Part shown: positions 14,809 through 22,926 of the stretch, in pieces
Layout of the letters: each line of letters opens with the position of its first letter
How positions within the stretch are numbered: position 1 is the first letter of the stretch
NCBI GenBank assembly: GCA_964404415.1
Contig: CAYOKC010000037.1
Span: 1-28,222, forward strand
From: Leptolinea sp964404415
Lineage (GTDB): Bacteria; Chloroflexota; Anaerolineae; Anaerolineales; Anaerolineaceae
Direction of reading: 5' to 3'
Length of the DNA: 28,222 nucleotides
Position numbers and translations under genes: made by a program
The notes under the pieces: generated by a model
Seen by the model: the letters and a program-made list of their open reading frames with translations, nothing else
Databases searched by the model: none
Told to the model about the DNA's origin: nothing

Positions 14809-15231
14809 TCAGTCCATATCCGGTTTAAACCGGCGTAATTGCTTGATTGAGGAATGCTTCTTCTTGTCATCCAGTCGTGCTTTCCGGGCAGCGGCTCCCG
14901 GACGGGTGGCTTTCCGCACACCGGGTTTTTCCAACGCTTTCCGGATCCAGATCACCAGCCGGTTAACGGCATCCGTGCGGTTCTGGTCCTGTGTACGGTA
15001 ACGTTTGGCTTCGATCACCAGCACTTCGTCAGCAGTCACCCGGCTGCCGGCCAGCTTCACCAGGCGTTCTTTGACTTCGGGGGATAGTGACACCGAGTTC
15101 CTGATATCAAACCGCAATTGCGCCGATGTCGAAACCTTGTTGACATTCTGCCCGCCCGGGCCTGACGCGCGGATGAAATCGATCTGAACCTCGCTCTCGT
15201 TGATCGAGAGATAGGGCGTGATTTCGATCAT
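14809..15231 (-). CDS. arfB: ArfB-like ribosome rescue hydrolase (YaeJ/ICT1 family)
   Basis: This 140-residue protein has the release-factor catalytic motif GGQ at 26-28 within RASGPGGQNVNKVSTSAQL, and a basic C-terminal tail rich in Lys and Arg (from about residue 100) that in ArfB enters the empty mRNA channel. It hydrolyses peptidyl-tRNA on stalled ribosomes without needing a stop codon. It lacks the codon-recognition domains of RF1/RF2, and its length fits ArfB. The ATG at 15231 was preferred to a GTG at 15249 because family members begin close to this ATG (IEITP...), and because the GTG would overlap the preceding gene. It starts 7 nt after the DMT1 stop, as the last gene of the operon. 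Confidence 0.92.
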   Translation of the reverse strand: MIEITPYLSINESEVQIDFIRASGPGGQNVNKVSTSAQLRFDIRNSVSLSPEVKERLVKLAGSRVTADEVLVIEAKRYRTQDQNRTDAVNRLVIWIRKALEKPGVRKATRPGAAARKARLDDKKKHSSIKQLRRFKPDMD

Positions 15232-15238
15232 GCTGGCG

Positions 15239-16129
15239 TTACCTGTCACCCCGGATGGTGACCAGAATTACGCCCCCGATGACCAGCGCCATACCGGCAG
15301 CCATCTTCCATGTCACCGGTTCCCCAAGGAATATCCATGAAAGCAGCGCGATCTGCACCAGCATGGTATTGCTGATGACGTTCGCCTCAATAGCCGTCAA
15401 CCGCTGGAGGGCCACATTCCAAACCGTGAACGCGATGGTTGTGTTGAAGAGGGATAAAAAGATCAGGATGGCAAACATCGTCAGGCTGATATGTGGGATC
15501 CAATCCCAGAATCCGGATACCGATCCCAGCATGATGGAGCCGAATACCATCGGCAATCCGGTGACCACCACGACCGGATAATTACCGGTTTTGAGCATCT
15601 TTCGGGTAAAGATCACCCCGATGACATTGGACAGCAACGTAATGAGTGAATAGACAATGCCGATACCGGAGACATCTCCGGTAAGCGGCAGGAAGAAAAC
15701 CAGTGCGCCGACAATTGTTAGACCAATGCCGGTGAATTGACTTCCTTTCAGGTGTTCATTCAGGAAAATTCCGCCCAGCACAGCCAGGAAAACCGGGTTC
15801 ATATTGGTGATCAAACTGACGGTCGCGTTGGGCAGATATGACATGGCAAGGAACAGACAACCCTGGTTAAGCGGGTATGTCAAAAGACCCAGAACGACCA
15901 GCACAACCATGTCTTTTTTCGATAACTGCTTTATGGACTGGACATGCCCTTTTTGGAACAGGAAGGGCAGCATAAAGATCGCGGCCATTATGTAGCGCAG
16001 ACCGGCAAATGGCATAGCGGGTATTTCTTCCAGCCCGATCTTGATAACGATAAAGCTGCTCGACCACACAACAGTGCACAGGGTGGCGATGATTATTGCG
16101 GTGCGTTTTGAGGGTATTCCCTTGAACAT
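15239..16129 (-). CDS. EamA/DMT family transporter, paralogue 1
   Basis: This 296-residue, ten-helix protein of the drug/metabolite transporter superfamily has two EamA repeats, roughly residues 10-140 and 155-290. The start MFKGIPSKRTAI aligns with its two neighbours, so an upstream Met in the frame (16159) was rejected. The second repeat ends with the highly conserved stretch WNVALQRLTAIEANVISNTM (about 230-250) and SWIFLGEPVTWKMAAGMALV. DMT proteins usually export amino acids or small metabolites or import sugars; the substrate is not readable. It is closest to paralogue 2 and follows that gene by 41 nt. All three copies are almost the same length, so they arose by tandem duplication. Confidence 0.92.
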   Translation of the reverse strand: MFKGIPSKRTAIIIATLCTVVWSSSFIVIKIGLEEIPAMPFAGLRYIMAAIFMLPFLFQKGHVQSIKQLSKKDMVVLVVLGLLTYPLNQGCLFLAMSYLPNATVSLITNMNPVFLAVLGGIFLNEHLKGSQFTGIGLTIVGALVFFLPLTGDVSGIGIVYSLITLLSNVIGVIFTRKMLKTGNYPVVVVTGLPMVFGSIMLGSVSGFWDWIPHISLTMFAILIFLSLFNTTIAFTVWNVALQRLTAIEANVISNTMLVQIALLSWIFLGEPVTWKMAAGMALVIGGVILVTIRGDR

Positions 16130-16170
16130 TTGATTACCTGATCCTGTAAAAACCAACAAAAAAATCCAGA

Positions 16171-17064
16171 TTAATTTGACCGCCAGAGGTTTACACTAAC
16201 CACCCCGATTATCACCAATGCCATACCGGCTGCCATCTTCCAGGTGACAATATCGCCCAGGAATATCCAGGAAAGTATCGCCACCTGAACCAGCATGGTG
16301 TTACTGATCACATTGGCTTCCACGGCTGTCAATCGTTGGAGCGCGACATTCCAGACCGTAAACGCGATGGCGGTGTTAACCAGAGAAAGTACCAGCAAAA
16401 CACCCCATACTGTCAGGCTGATCCGTGGAACCCATTCCCAGACGGCAGTCCCGGTCCCCATGAGTATCGCGCCGATTCCCATTGGCAGCCCCGTAACCAG
16501 CAACGCGGGATAGTTTCCTGATTTTAACATCTTCCTTACAATAATGGTTTGAACAACATTGGTGAACAGGGTGATAAACGAAAGCATCAATCCTGTTCCA
16601 TTCAAACTTCCATTGGCTACCGGCAGAAAGAAGACCAGCGCGCCCGAAATGGTGACTGCAATTCCCGCGAACTGGCGGTTGTTCAATCTCTCATTCAAGA
16701 ACAATCCGCCCAGTAACGCGAGCAATATGGGACTCATACTGGTGATCAGGTTGATCGTCGTATTGGGAAGATATGTCATCGCCAGAAATATGGACCCCTG
16801 GTTGATCGGGTATCCCAGCAATCCCAGCCCGGTAAAGACCAGCCATTCCTTTTTGCTTAAGCAACCCATCGCCTCCCGGGTATTATGTCGGAACATCCAT
16901 GGCAGCAACAAAGCGAACGCCATGATGTACCGGATAGACGCGAAGGGAAGAGCCGGTATCTCCTTTAATCCGATCCGGGCGAGAATCCATGTGCTGGACC
17001 AGATCGAGGTGCATAAAAATGCCATGATAACGGCATTTTTGCGTGTAGGGATTCCAGTCAGCAT
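16171..17064 (-). CDS. EamA/DMT family transporter, paralogue 2
   Basis: This 297-residue, ten-helix EamA transporter starts MLTGIPTRKNAVIMAFLCTS. By eye it shares more than half its residues with paralogue 1; the region from TAIAFTVWNVALQRLT to GMALVI is nearly identical. Differences concentrate in the loops after helices 2 and 5 (HNTREAMGCLS; VANGSLNG), where substrate or partner specificity could differ. It lies 70 nt downstream of paralogue 3, and that gap contains a weak AT-rich hairpin with a T tract. There is no signal peptide and the N-terminus is cytosolic. The function could be amino acid or metabolite export. Confidence 0.92.
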   Translation of the reverse strand: MLTGIPTRKNAVIMAFLCTSIWSSTWILARIGLKEIPALPFASIRYIMAFALLLPWMFRHNTREAMGCLSKKEWLVFTGLGLLGYPINQGSIFLAMTYLPNTTINLITSMSPILLALLGGLFLNERLNNRQFAGIAVTISGALVFFLPVANGSLNGTGLMLSFITLFTNVVQTIIVRKMLKSGNYPALLVTGLPMGIGAILMGTGTAVWEWVPRISLTVWGVLLVLSLVNTAIAFTVWNVALQRLTAVEANVISNTMLVQVAILSWIFLGDIVTWKMAAGMALVIIGVVSVNLWRSN

Positions 17065-17112
17065 AGAACAACCCCGTGGATATGCAGATCGATTGACATA
17101 ACGAAAACCTGT

Positions 17113-17133
17113 AAAAAGATAATCCGCGATTAT
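17113..17133 (-). terminator. Weak hairpin with T tract between DMT3 and DMT2
   Basis: The minus strand has ATAATC-GCG-GATTAT followed by CTTTTT. The 6-bp AT-rich stem is weak; it may partially attenuate transcription of the two distal transporters, or be chance. Confidence 0.3.
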
Positions 17134-17134
17134 T

Positions 17135-18028
17135 TCACGCGTTATTCCTCATGTTGACCAGCACCGCGCCACCCAGCACCAGCGCCATACCGGCGGCCAT
17201 CTTCCAACTAATAGCATCTCCGAGGAATATCCATGAGAGGATGGCGATCTGCACCAGCATGGTGTTGTTGATGATATTGGCTTCAAACGCGGTGAGGCGT
17301 GTCAAAGACGTGTTCCAGAGTGTGAAAGCCAGGGCGGTATTGATACAGGACAGAAACAGAAGGATCGCCCACATCTGTGGACTGAGCCGGGGTATCCATT
17401 CCCAGGCGCGGGAAATGACCATCATAATGATCGAACCCATCCCCATCCCCACCCCGGTCAACACCAGCACCGGGTAACGCCCTTCTTTCAGAACCTTGCG
17501 TCCCAATACCGAATTGAACACATTTGAAAACAGGGTGACGAACGAGGCGATCAAACCCGGTATTGACATGTTGTACGATTGCAATGGAAGGAAAAAGATC
17601 GACGCGCCTGCCAGCAAAACGCCCATCCCCAGGTATTGCCGGGTGTTGACCATCTCCTTAAGGATCAGGCTGCCCAGCAGGGCAATGAATACCGGGCTGA
17701 AGTTTTGCAGCAAACTGACAGAGGTATTAGGCAAGAAACTCAAAGCCACAAATAATCCGCCCTGGTTGAGCGGATACGTTAGAACAGCCAGACCCGCAAG
17801 CACCAGCCAATCCTTCCACCCCAGCGCCCTGATGACACCCTTCGTCGGATTCCGCATCAGCCAGGGCAACAGCATCAGGAACGCGAAAAAATACCGGAGC
17901 GCCGCGAACGGGAGGGCCGGGATTTCCTTCAAGCCGATCTTGATGAAGATCCAACTGGTTGACCAGATGGTGGTTACACCGATGGCCATGATGATGGCGT
18001 TGCGCCTTGAAGGGACTCCGGAAAACAT
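17135..18028 (-). CDS. EamA/DMT family transporter, paralogue 3
   Basis: This 297-residue, ten-helix EamA transporter is first of the three tandem copies in transcription order and the most divergent. It opens MFSGVPSRRNAIIMAIGVTT and keeps the family ending LTRLTAFEANIINNTMLVQI and SWIFLGDAISWKMAAGMALV. In the other copies the corresponding helix reads NVALQRLTA, here NTSLTRLTA. It starts 2 nt after the recJ stop, so it is translationally coupled to recJ. It has ten predicted helices in two repeats. The substrate is unknown. The conserved asparagines and proline-rich turn (YPLNQGGLFVALSFLPN) are typical for DMT proteins. Confidence 0.92.
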   Translation of the reverse strand: MFSGVPSRRNAIIMAIGVTTIWSTSWIFIKIGLKEIPALPFAALRYFFAFLMLLPWLMRNPTKGVIRALGWKDWLVLAGLAVLTYPLNQGGLFVALSFLPNTSVSLLQNFSPVFIALLGSLILKEMVNTRQYLGMGVLLAGASIFFLPLQSYNMSIPGLIASFVTLFSNVFNSVLGRKVLKEGRYPVLVLTGVGMGMGSIIMMVISRAWEWIPRLSPQMWAILLFLSCINTALAFTLWNTSLTRLTAFEANIINNTMLVQIAILSWIFLGDAISWKMAAGMALVLGGAVLVNMRNNA

Positions 18029-18030
18029 GT

Positions 18031-19764
18031 TTATGCCTGTACTTCTGCCTCGCGTATATCGCGGACGTTTAGTTGGAACGATTTGTTTCCATTAAAGTCA
18101 TTGACTTCAAAGTAATATAAAAAATCGATCTTTTCGGGCATGTGGTCAGCCCAATCACCCATACGGAAAGCCACCGCGTCAATGGTCGTCCCATTGCTCC
18201 CGGAGACTGTCAACCGGAGATGATTCTTCTCTTTGCCGATCCTGGATTTGCGGACAACTTTTACACCGCGGCTCATAAAAAGCGGCTTCGGGTTTTCGTT
18301 TCCGGTGGGTTCCAGGTTTGACTGGCAATCGTACAGGTTTGCCTGAAGGTCAGTGATCTCCACTTCAGTGTCGAAATGGTAGGTCGGAACGAGATCATCA
18401 ACCGTCAACTGGTTGGAGGCGATTTCGAGCAGCTTTTCTTTCAGGGTATCCAGGTTCTCGTTCTTCACGGTAAAACCGGCCGCTTTACTGTGACCTCCGT
18501 GCCGGACGAGCAGATCCTTGCATTCATCCAGCGCTTTTGTGATGTGGAACTCGTCAATACTGCGGCAGGATGCCCGGGTTGTCTCTTCACCCGTCACCCC
18601 CACGACAGCCGGCCGGTAATGGCTTTCCACCAGCCGCGCTGCCACCAGCCCCACAATTCCTGAATGGAATTCTTCTTCCGACCCGAACGCCAGAATGATC
18701 GGCAGGCTCTGGATATCTCCCAGTTGCTGTTCCGCGAACTTCTGGTTGGACATGGTTCTTTCCTGCCGGTCGGTGTTTTGGATCTGAAGCCGTTGCGCCA
18801 GTCTGCTCGCTTCTTCCGGTTGATCTGTCATCAATAGACGCAGCGCTTCCTGTGCTGATTCCATGCGCCCGGCCGCGTTCAACCGCGGGCCAAGTTTGAA
18901 ACCGATATCGGTGGCTGTTAAATTTTCCGGCTGCCGGATATCCGCTACCATCATCAGAGAGTAAACACCCTGGCGTGGATTGGTTTGCAGGCATTTCAGA
19001 CCGCAACGTACGAGCAGCCGGTTTTCGCCGGTAAGCGGGGCGATATCTGAAACCGTCCCAAGCGCGACCAGATCCAGCCATTGTTCCGTTTCAGATACCA
19101 TCAAACCGAAGTCCATGAACAACGCCTGCGCGATCTTGTAGGCAATCCCAACCCCGGCCAATTCCTTATACGGGTATTCATCCCCATCCTGGCGTGGACA
19201 GATCACCGCGTCGGCCGACGGGACTTCTGTCAAAGGGTGATGGTGGTCGCTGATGATCAAACTGACACCCATCTCCCTGGCGACATCCGCTTCCTTGACA
19301 GACCGGATGCCGCAGTCAACGGTAACGATCAAGCGCTTTCCCTGCGAGGCAAGTTCTTTGACCGCTTCACAGTTCAATCCATATCCTTCATCGAAGCGGT
19401 TCGGGATATAGGGTTCCACGTTGCCGCCCAACGTTTCAAGCGCCTGAACCAGCAATGCGGTCGCGGTGACGCCATCCACATCATAATCCCCGTAAACTAC
19501 AATCGGGTTCTTGTCCTTTATATTTTGCTTGATGAGATCAACCGCTTCACGCATCCCCTTCATCAGGTAAGGATCGTGCTCTTCGGTATCAACCAGTAAA
19601 AACTCGTGCGCTTTTTCTGCCGTGTCCAGCCCGCGGTTGAATAGTATCTGCCGGAACGGAATGGGATACTCTTTCAACTGTTCATCCGCTTCAGGCGTGA
19701 TAAATTCCACTGGCCCGACCCAGCGTTTGGGTTTTCTGCCATTATTCAATTGAAGGTCAGTCAT
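18031..19764 (-). CDS. recJ: Single-stranded-DNA exonuclease RecJ
   Basis: This 577-residue DHH-superfamily 5'-3' exonuclease acts in recombination and mismatch or base-excision repair. The metal-binding motifs are DYDVDG at 93-98, VDCGIRS at 149-155 and SDHHHP at 172-177. The DHHA1 domain has SEEEFHSGIVGLVAARL (361-377), ASCRSIDEFHI (397-407) and GGHSKAAGF (422-430). The C-terminal 90 residues form the OB-like domain with FYL..VNDFNGNKSFQLNVRDI-like sequence. The length is normal for bacterial RecJ. Its ATG overlaps the alr stop in a TAATG arrangement, and the transporter gene follows 2 nt after its own stop. It works with RecA, which is also encoded in this window but in another unit. Confidence 0.96.
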   Translation of the reverse strand: MTDLQLNNGRKPKRWVGPVEFITPEADEQLKEYPIPFRQILFNRGLDTAEKAHEFLLVDTEEHDPYLMKGMREAVDLIKQNIKDKNPIVVYGDYDVDGVTATALLVQALETLGGNVEPYIPNRFDEGYGLNCEAVKELASQGKRLIVTVDCGIRSVKEADVAREMGVSLIISDHHHPLTEVPSADAVICPRQDGDEYPYKELAGVGIAYKIAQALFMDFGLMVSETEQWLDLVALGTVSDIAPLTGENRLLVRCGLKCLQTNPRQGVYSLMMVADIRQPENLTATDIGFKLGPRLNAAGRMESAQEALRLLMTDQPEEASRLAQRLQIQNTDRQERTMSNQKFAEQQLGDIQSLPIILAFGSEEEFHSGIVGLVAARLVESHYRPAVVGVTGEETTRASCRSIDEFHITKALDECKDLLVRHGGHSKAAGFTVKNENLDTLKEKLLEIASNQLTVDDLVPTYHFDTEVEITDLQANLYDCQSNLEPTGNENPKPLFMSRGVKVVRKSRIGKEKNHLRLTVSGSNGTTIDAVAFRMGDWADHMPEKIDFLYYFEVNDFNGNKSFQLNVRDIREAEVQA

Positions 19765-20879
19765 TAATCGTCCCTGTAAATGCGAGGTAACCGCGCGGTC
19801 AAACCGCAGATAACTTCATACGCTATTGTTCCCCAGGAATGCGCTACCATTTCAGCCGAAATCTGCCGGGTTTCCTGAGAGCCAATCAATACCACTTCAT
19901 CTTCCATTTGCGCTTCCGGAATATCATCCAGACTGACCATACACTGGTCCATACAGATGTTTCCAAGAACAGGGGCGTACTTCCCGCGGATCAACACCCT
20001 GTTGCCATCCACACGGCGGAAACCGTCCGCGTACCCCACGGCGATCACACCTACCCGCTCAGTCCTGGTGGTGGTGTATTTATGTCCATAGCTCACGCCG
20101 CAGCCGGCCGGAATGTCTTTGATGGAGATTAACCGGGTTTTCCATTGCAAAACCGGCGTGAAACCATCAGGAAGGACGGCATCCTCCGCCGGATTGATGC
20201 CAAAAAGGGCTATACCGGGGCGCACCATGTCAAACCGCGCGGATGGGAAAAAGAGCGATGCGGCCGAATTGGCGGCATGAACCTGCGCGGGAACCAGCCC
20301 CACCTGCCTCAAATCGGCCAGGAATTTGTTGAAACGTTCCAATTGCTGTTCGGTCGTCCCCGCGTTGACTTCATCCGCCCGCGCGAAATGGGTGAATACA
20401 CCGTCCACCTGCAGGCCGGGCAGCGCTTTCAGCATTTTCATGAAGTCCACACCCTGCTCTGCCGGTACACCCAACCGGTTCATGCCGGAATCGATCTTGG
20501 CGTGAACATGGATCTTGCCGCCCAGGCGGATAGCTTCTTTGGAAAATGTCCGGGCGGTCACTGGATCAGAAATCGTAAGAGAAATATCTTCCGCCAGGGC
20601 GAAAGGGATATGGTCGGTCATCGCGCCGCCCATCACCAGCATCTTTCCGTGAATACCTTTCCGCCGGATGCGGAACGCTTCTTCTACGCGAGCCACGCCG
20701 CAAATGGCTGCCCCGCCATACAATGCCGCGCGGGCAATTTCTGCCAATCCATGACCATAGGCATTGGCTTTGATCACAGCCATCACCGGTTTTCCGGTGA
20801 TCTCATTCATTTTCGCGATATTCCGCTTGAACGCCCCCAGGTCGATTTCAAGCCAATCGGTATGATCATTAATATTCAT
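19764..20879 (-). CDS. alr: Alanine racemase
   Basis: This 371-residue PLP enzyme converts L-alanine to D-alanine for peptidoglycan precursors. The PLP lysine is K37 in AVIKANAYGHG. The second catalytic base is the Tyr in GVSYGHKYTT, with the companion motifs AVGYADGFRR and GNICMDQCMVS near the C-terminus. The frame is open a further 84 codons upstream, but those residues look unlike Alr and include the divergent promoter region. MNINDHTDWLEIDLGAF is the standard family start. There is no Shine-Dalgarno site; instead a TATACT box lies 7 nt upstream, which predicts a leaderless mRNA. It is the first gene of the alr-recJ-DMT-arfB operon. Its presence argues for D-Ala use in the envelope. Confidence 0.96.
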   Translation of the reverse strand: MNINDHTDWLEIDLGAFKRNIAKMNEITGKPVMAVIKANAYGHGLAEIARAALYGGAAICGVARVEEAFRIRRKGIHGKMLVMGGAMTDHIPFALAEDISLTISDPVTARTFSKEAIRLGGKIHVHAKIDSGMNRLGVPAEQGVDFMKMLKALPGLQVDGVFTHFARADEVNAGTTEQQLERFNKFLADLRQVGLVPAQVHAANSAASLFFPSARFDMVRPGIALFGINPAEDAVLPDGFTPVLQWKTRLISIKDIPAGCGVSYGHKYTTTRTERVGVIAVGYADGFRRVDGNRVLIRGKYAPVLGNICMDQCMVSLDDIPEAQMEDEVVLIGSQETRQISAEMVAHSWGTIAYEVICGLTARLPRIYRDD

Positions 20880-20886
20880 GTCCGGT

Positions 20887-20915
20887 AGTATATCCACACG
20901 GTAGAGATAACGCAA
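20887..20915 (-). promoter_or_regulatory. Promoter of the alr operon, predicted leaderless
   Basis: The minus strand has TTGCGT (20910-20915), a 17-bp spacer and TATACT (20887-20892). Seven bases then separate the -10 from the alr ATG, the same geometry as the GT2 gene. Confidence 0.65.
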
Positions 20916-20928
20916 GCACTCCTCAGTG

Positions 20929-20934
20929 TATAAT
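20929..20934 (+). promoter_or_regulatory. Candidate -10 box of tgt promoter
   Basis: TATAAT, 44 bases before the tgt ATG, without a clear -35 (GATAAC at 17 bp). It is back-to-back with the alr promoter; the two -35 regions overlap. Confidence 0.5.
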
Positions 20935-20978
20935 CCAGATTCAGTCTGAAGAAACAAAGGATCAACCGGCAAATTCGC

Positions 20979-22097
20979 ATGTCTGAACATTTTTCGTATG
21001 AATTGATCGCCCGAGACGGGCCCGCCCGCGCCGGCGTTTATCACACCCCGCATGGTGACATACCCACACCGATCTTCGCACCGGTGGGCACCCAGGCGAC
21101 GGTGAAATCCATCACACCGGCGCAGCTGCACGAGATGGGCGCGTCACTGGTGTTGAGCAACACCTATCACCTGTATTTGCGTCCCGGCGCGGAACTGGTG
21201 GCTGAAATGGGCGGTCTGCATAAATTCATGCAGTGGCCCAACCCCATGCTGACCGATTCCGGCGGCTTTCAGGTTTTCTCGCTGGCCGGCATCCGCAAGA
21301 TCGACGCGGACGGCGCGACCTTCAAGAGTCACATCGACGGCTCCATGCACCGCCTGACGCCTGAAAAATCCATTGATATACAGCAGAAACTGGGAGCCGA
21401 CATCATCATGGTGTTTGATGAATGCGCCCCTCCCCGGGACCGCGCGTACAACGAACAGGCGCTGGAACGGACAACAGCCTGGGCCAGGCGCTGCCTGGAA
21501 GCCAAAACCCGGGATGACCAGGCACTCTTCGGCATCGTTCAGGGCGGCATCTTCGATGACCTGCGTGTCAAATCGGCCGTATGGACCGCATCACAGCCGT
21601 TTGACGGGCTGGCGATCGGCGGGCTTTCCGTCGGTGAGAGCAAAGAGGAAATGCATGCCGTTCTGGATACCGTAGTCCCCCTGCTGCCGCAGGAAAAACC
21701 GCGCTACCTGATGGGGGTCGGTTCACCGGAGGATCTGGTCAATGGCATTGCCCGCGGCATAGACATTTTTGATTGCGTGCTCCCCACGCGGCTGGCACGC
21801 CATCAATCCGCCATGACCCTTCGCGGCCGGGTCAACATGTTGAATGCCGTCCACGCGCGTGACCCGCGCCCTATTGACGATACCTGCGACTGCTATACCT
21901 GCGCGAATTTCAGCCGGGCGTATATCCGCCACCTGATCTCCGCGCGTGAAATGCTGGCGTCCACCCTGATTTCAATTCACAATATCAGCACCCTGCTGCG
22001 GTTGGTGCGCCTGTGCCGTGAAGCGATCATCGAACAACGGTTTGATGCTTTTGCACGTGATTTTCTCTCGCGGTACAATCATCCCAAACAAAAATGA
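20979..22097 (+). CDS. tgt: tRNA-guanine transglycosylase
   Basis: This 372-residue enzyme swaps guanine 34 of GUN-anticodon tRNAs for the queuosine precursor preQ1. Conserved segments are SNTYHLYLRPG (60-70), the base-binding DSGGFQVFSL (93-102), GIVQGGIFDDLR, GLAIGGLSVGE, and FDCVLPTR with the nucleophilic Asp (in IDIFDCVLPTR). The zinc site is CDCYTC with a later SIHN histidine. The length is typical. No strong Shine-Dalgarno site is near the ATG; AAAGGA lies about 17 nt upstream. Other queuosine genes (queA, queCDE) are not in the window. The tgt stop overlaps the Shine-Dalgarno site of uppP, so the two are co-transcribed, and it is divergent from alr. Confidence 0.97.
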   Translation: MSEHFSYELIARDGPARAGVYHTPHGDIPTPIFAPVGTQATVKSITPAQLHEMGASLVLSNTYHLYLRPGAELVAEMGGLHKFMQWPNPMLTDSGGFQVFSLAGIRKIDADGATFKSHIDGSMHRLTPEKSIDIQQKLGADIIMVFDECAPPRDRAYNEQALERTTAWARRCLEAKTRDDQALFGIVQGGIFDDLRVKSAVWTASQPFDGLAIGGLSVGESKEEMHAVLDTVVPLLPQEKPRYLMGVGSPEDLVNGIARGIDIFDCVLPTRLARHQSAMTLRGRVNMLNAVHARDPRPIDDTCDCYTCANFSRAYIRHLISAREMLASTLISIHNISTLLRLVRLCREAIIEQRFDAFARDFLSRYNHPKQK

Positions 22098-22104
22098 GGC
22101 AATC

Positions 22105-22926
22105 ATGACCTACTTTCAAGCCATCATCATGGGCATTGTTCAGGGTTTAACCGAATACCTGCCTGTTTCAAGTTCCGCGCACCTGGTAATAGTTCCATTC
22201 CTGCTGGGCTGGTCTTTCCCCGAAGATCAGGTGTTTGTTTTTGACGTTCTGGTTCAGCTTGGCACTTTGCTCGCTGTAATCGCGTATTTCTGGAAGGATC
22301 TCTGGGTGATCGCGGTCGCTTTTGTAAAAGGGCTGGTCGCCCGCAAACCATTCGAAACAATCGATTCCCGCATGGGCTGGCTGATCATTCTGGCTTCCAT
22401 CCCGGGCGGCCTTGCCGGCGTGTTGATCAAACCATGGGTGGAAGCCGCGTTTGCCAATCCGGCCGCCGTGGGAGCGTTGTTGTTGGTCACAGCCATCATG
22501 TTGATTGCCGCGGAATATATCGGTAAGAAAGAAAAGGGCTTTACTGGCATCAACTGGTTGGATGCTCTGTTGATCGGCCTGGGTCAGGCGGTTGCCATTT
22601 TTCCCGGGATATCACGCTCCGGCGCGACTATCGCAGTCGGCTTAACACGTGGGATCAAACGCGCGGACGCCGCGAAATTCTCCTTCCTCATGTCCATCCC
22701 GATCATGCTGGCGGCCGGACTGTATAGCGCGCTGGACCTGCCGGGCATAGCCAACCTGTCTTCCTTTCTTCCGGTTATCATTGTGGCGACCATTGTTGCC
22801 GCTGTTGTCGGTTACCTTTCCATTAAGTGGTTGCTCGCCTACTTAACCCGCCGTCCGTTGACAGATTTCGCCATCTATTGCGCGGCCGCAGGAGCTCTGG
22901 TTCTGATTGTTTCCTTTATCCGCTAG
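22105..22926 (+). CDS. uppP: Undecaprenyl-diphosphate phosphatase UppP (BacA)
   Basis: This 273-residue polytopic membrane protein dephosphorylates undecaprenyl diphosphate to regenerate the lipid carrier for cell-wall and polysaccharide synthesis. The two family signatures are present: GLTEYLPVSSSAHL at 14-27 (catalytic E17) and PGISRSGAT at 167-175 (R171). About eight hydrophobic segments are seen, and the length is normal. The start ATG at 22105 was chosen over an earlier in-frame codon inside tgt because homologues begin just before QAIIMGIVQGLTEY and because TGAGG, formed by the tgt stop, lies 5 nt upstream. It is co-transcribed with tgt and with the lipoprotein gene that overlaps its end. 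Overexpression of this family gives bacitracin resistance. Confidence 0.96.
   Translation: MTYFQAIIMGIVQGLTEYLPVSSSAHLVIVPFLLGWSFPEDQVFVFDVLVQLGTLLAVIAYFWKDLWVIAVAFVKGLVARKPFETIDSRMGWLIILASIPGGLAGVLIKPWVEAAFANPAAVGALLLVTAIMLIAAEYIGKKEKGFTGINWLDALLIGLGQAVAIFPGISRSGATIAVGLTRGIKRADAAKFSFLMSIPIMLAAGLYSALDLPGIANLSSFLPVIIVATIVAAVVGYLSIKWLLAYLTRRPLTDFAIYCAAAGALVLIVSFIR

Noticed and set aside
15232..15249. GTG start for arfB at 15249
   Set aside because: It would overlap the transporter gene and add six residues not expected in the family; the ATG at 15231 fits better.
16130..16159. Ten-residue longer start for DMT1
   Set aside because: The two paralogues begin at the position equivalent to 16129, and GGATCAGGT lies just upstream of it.
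20880..21131. 84-codon N-terminal extension of alr
   Set aside because: The residues do not resemble Alr, the region holds the divergent promoters and the 5' end of tgt, and the family start is at 20879.
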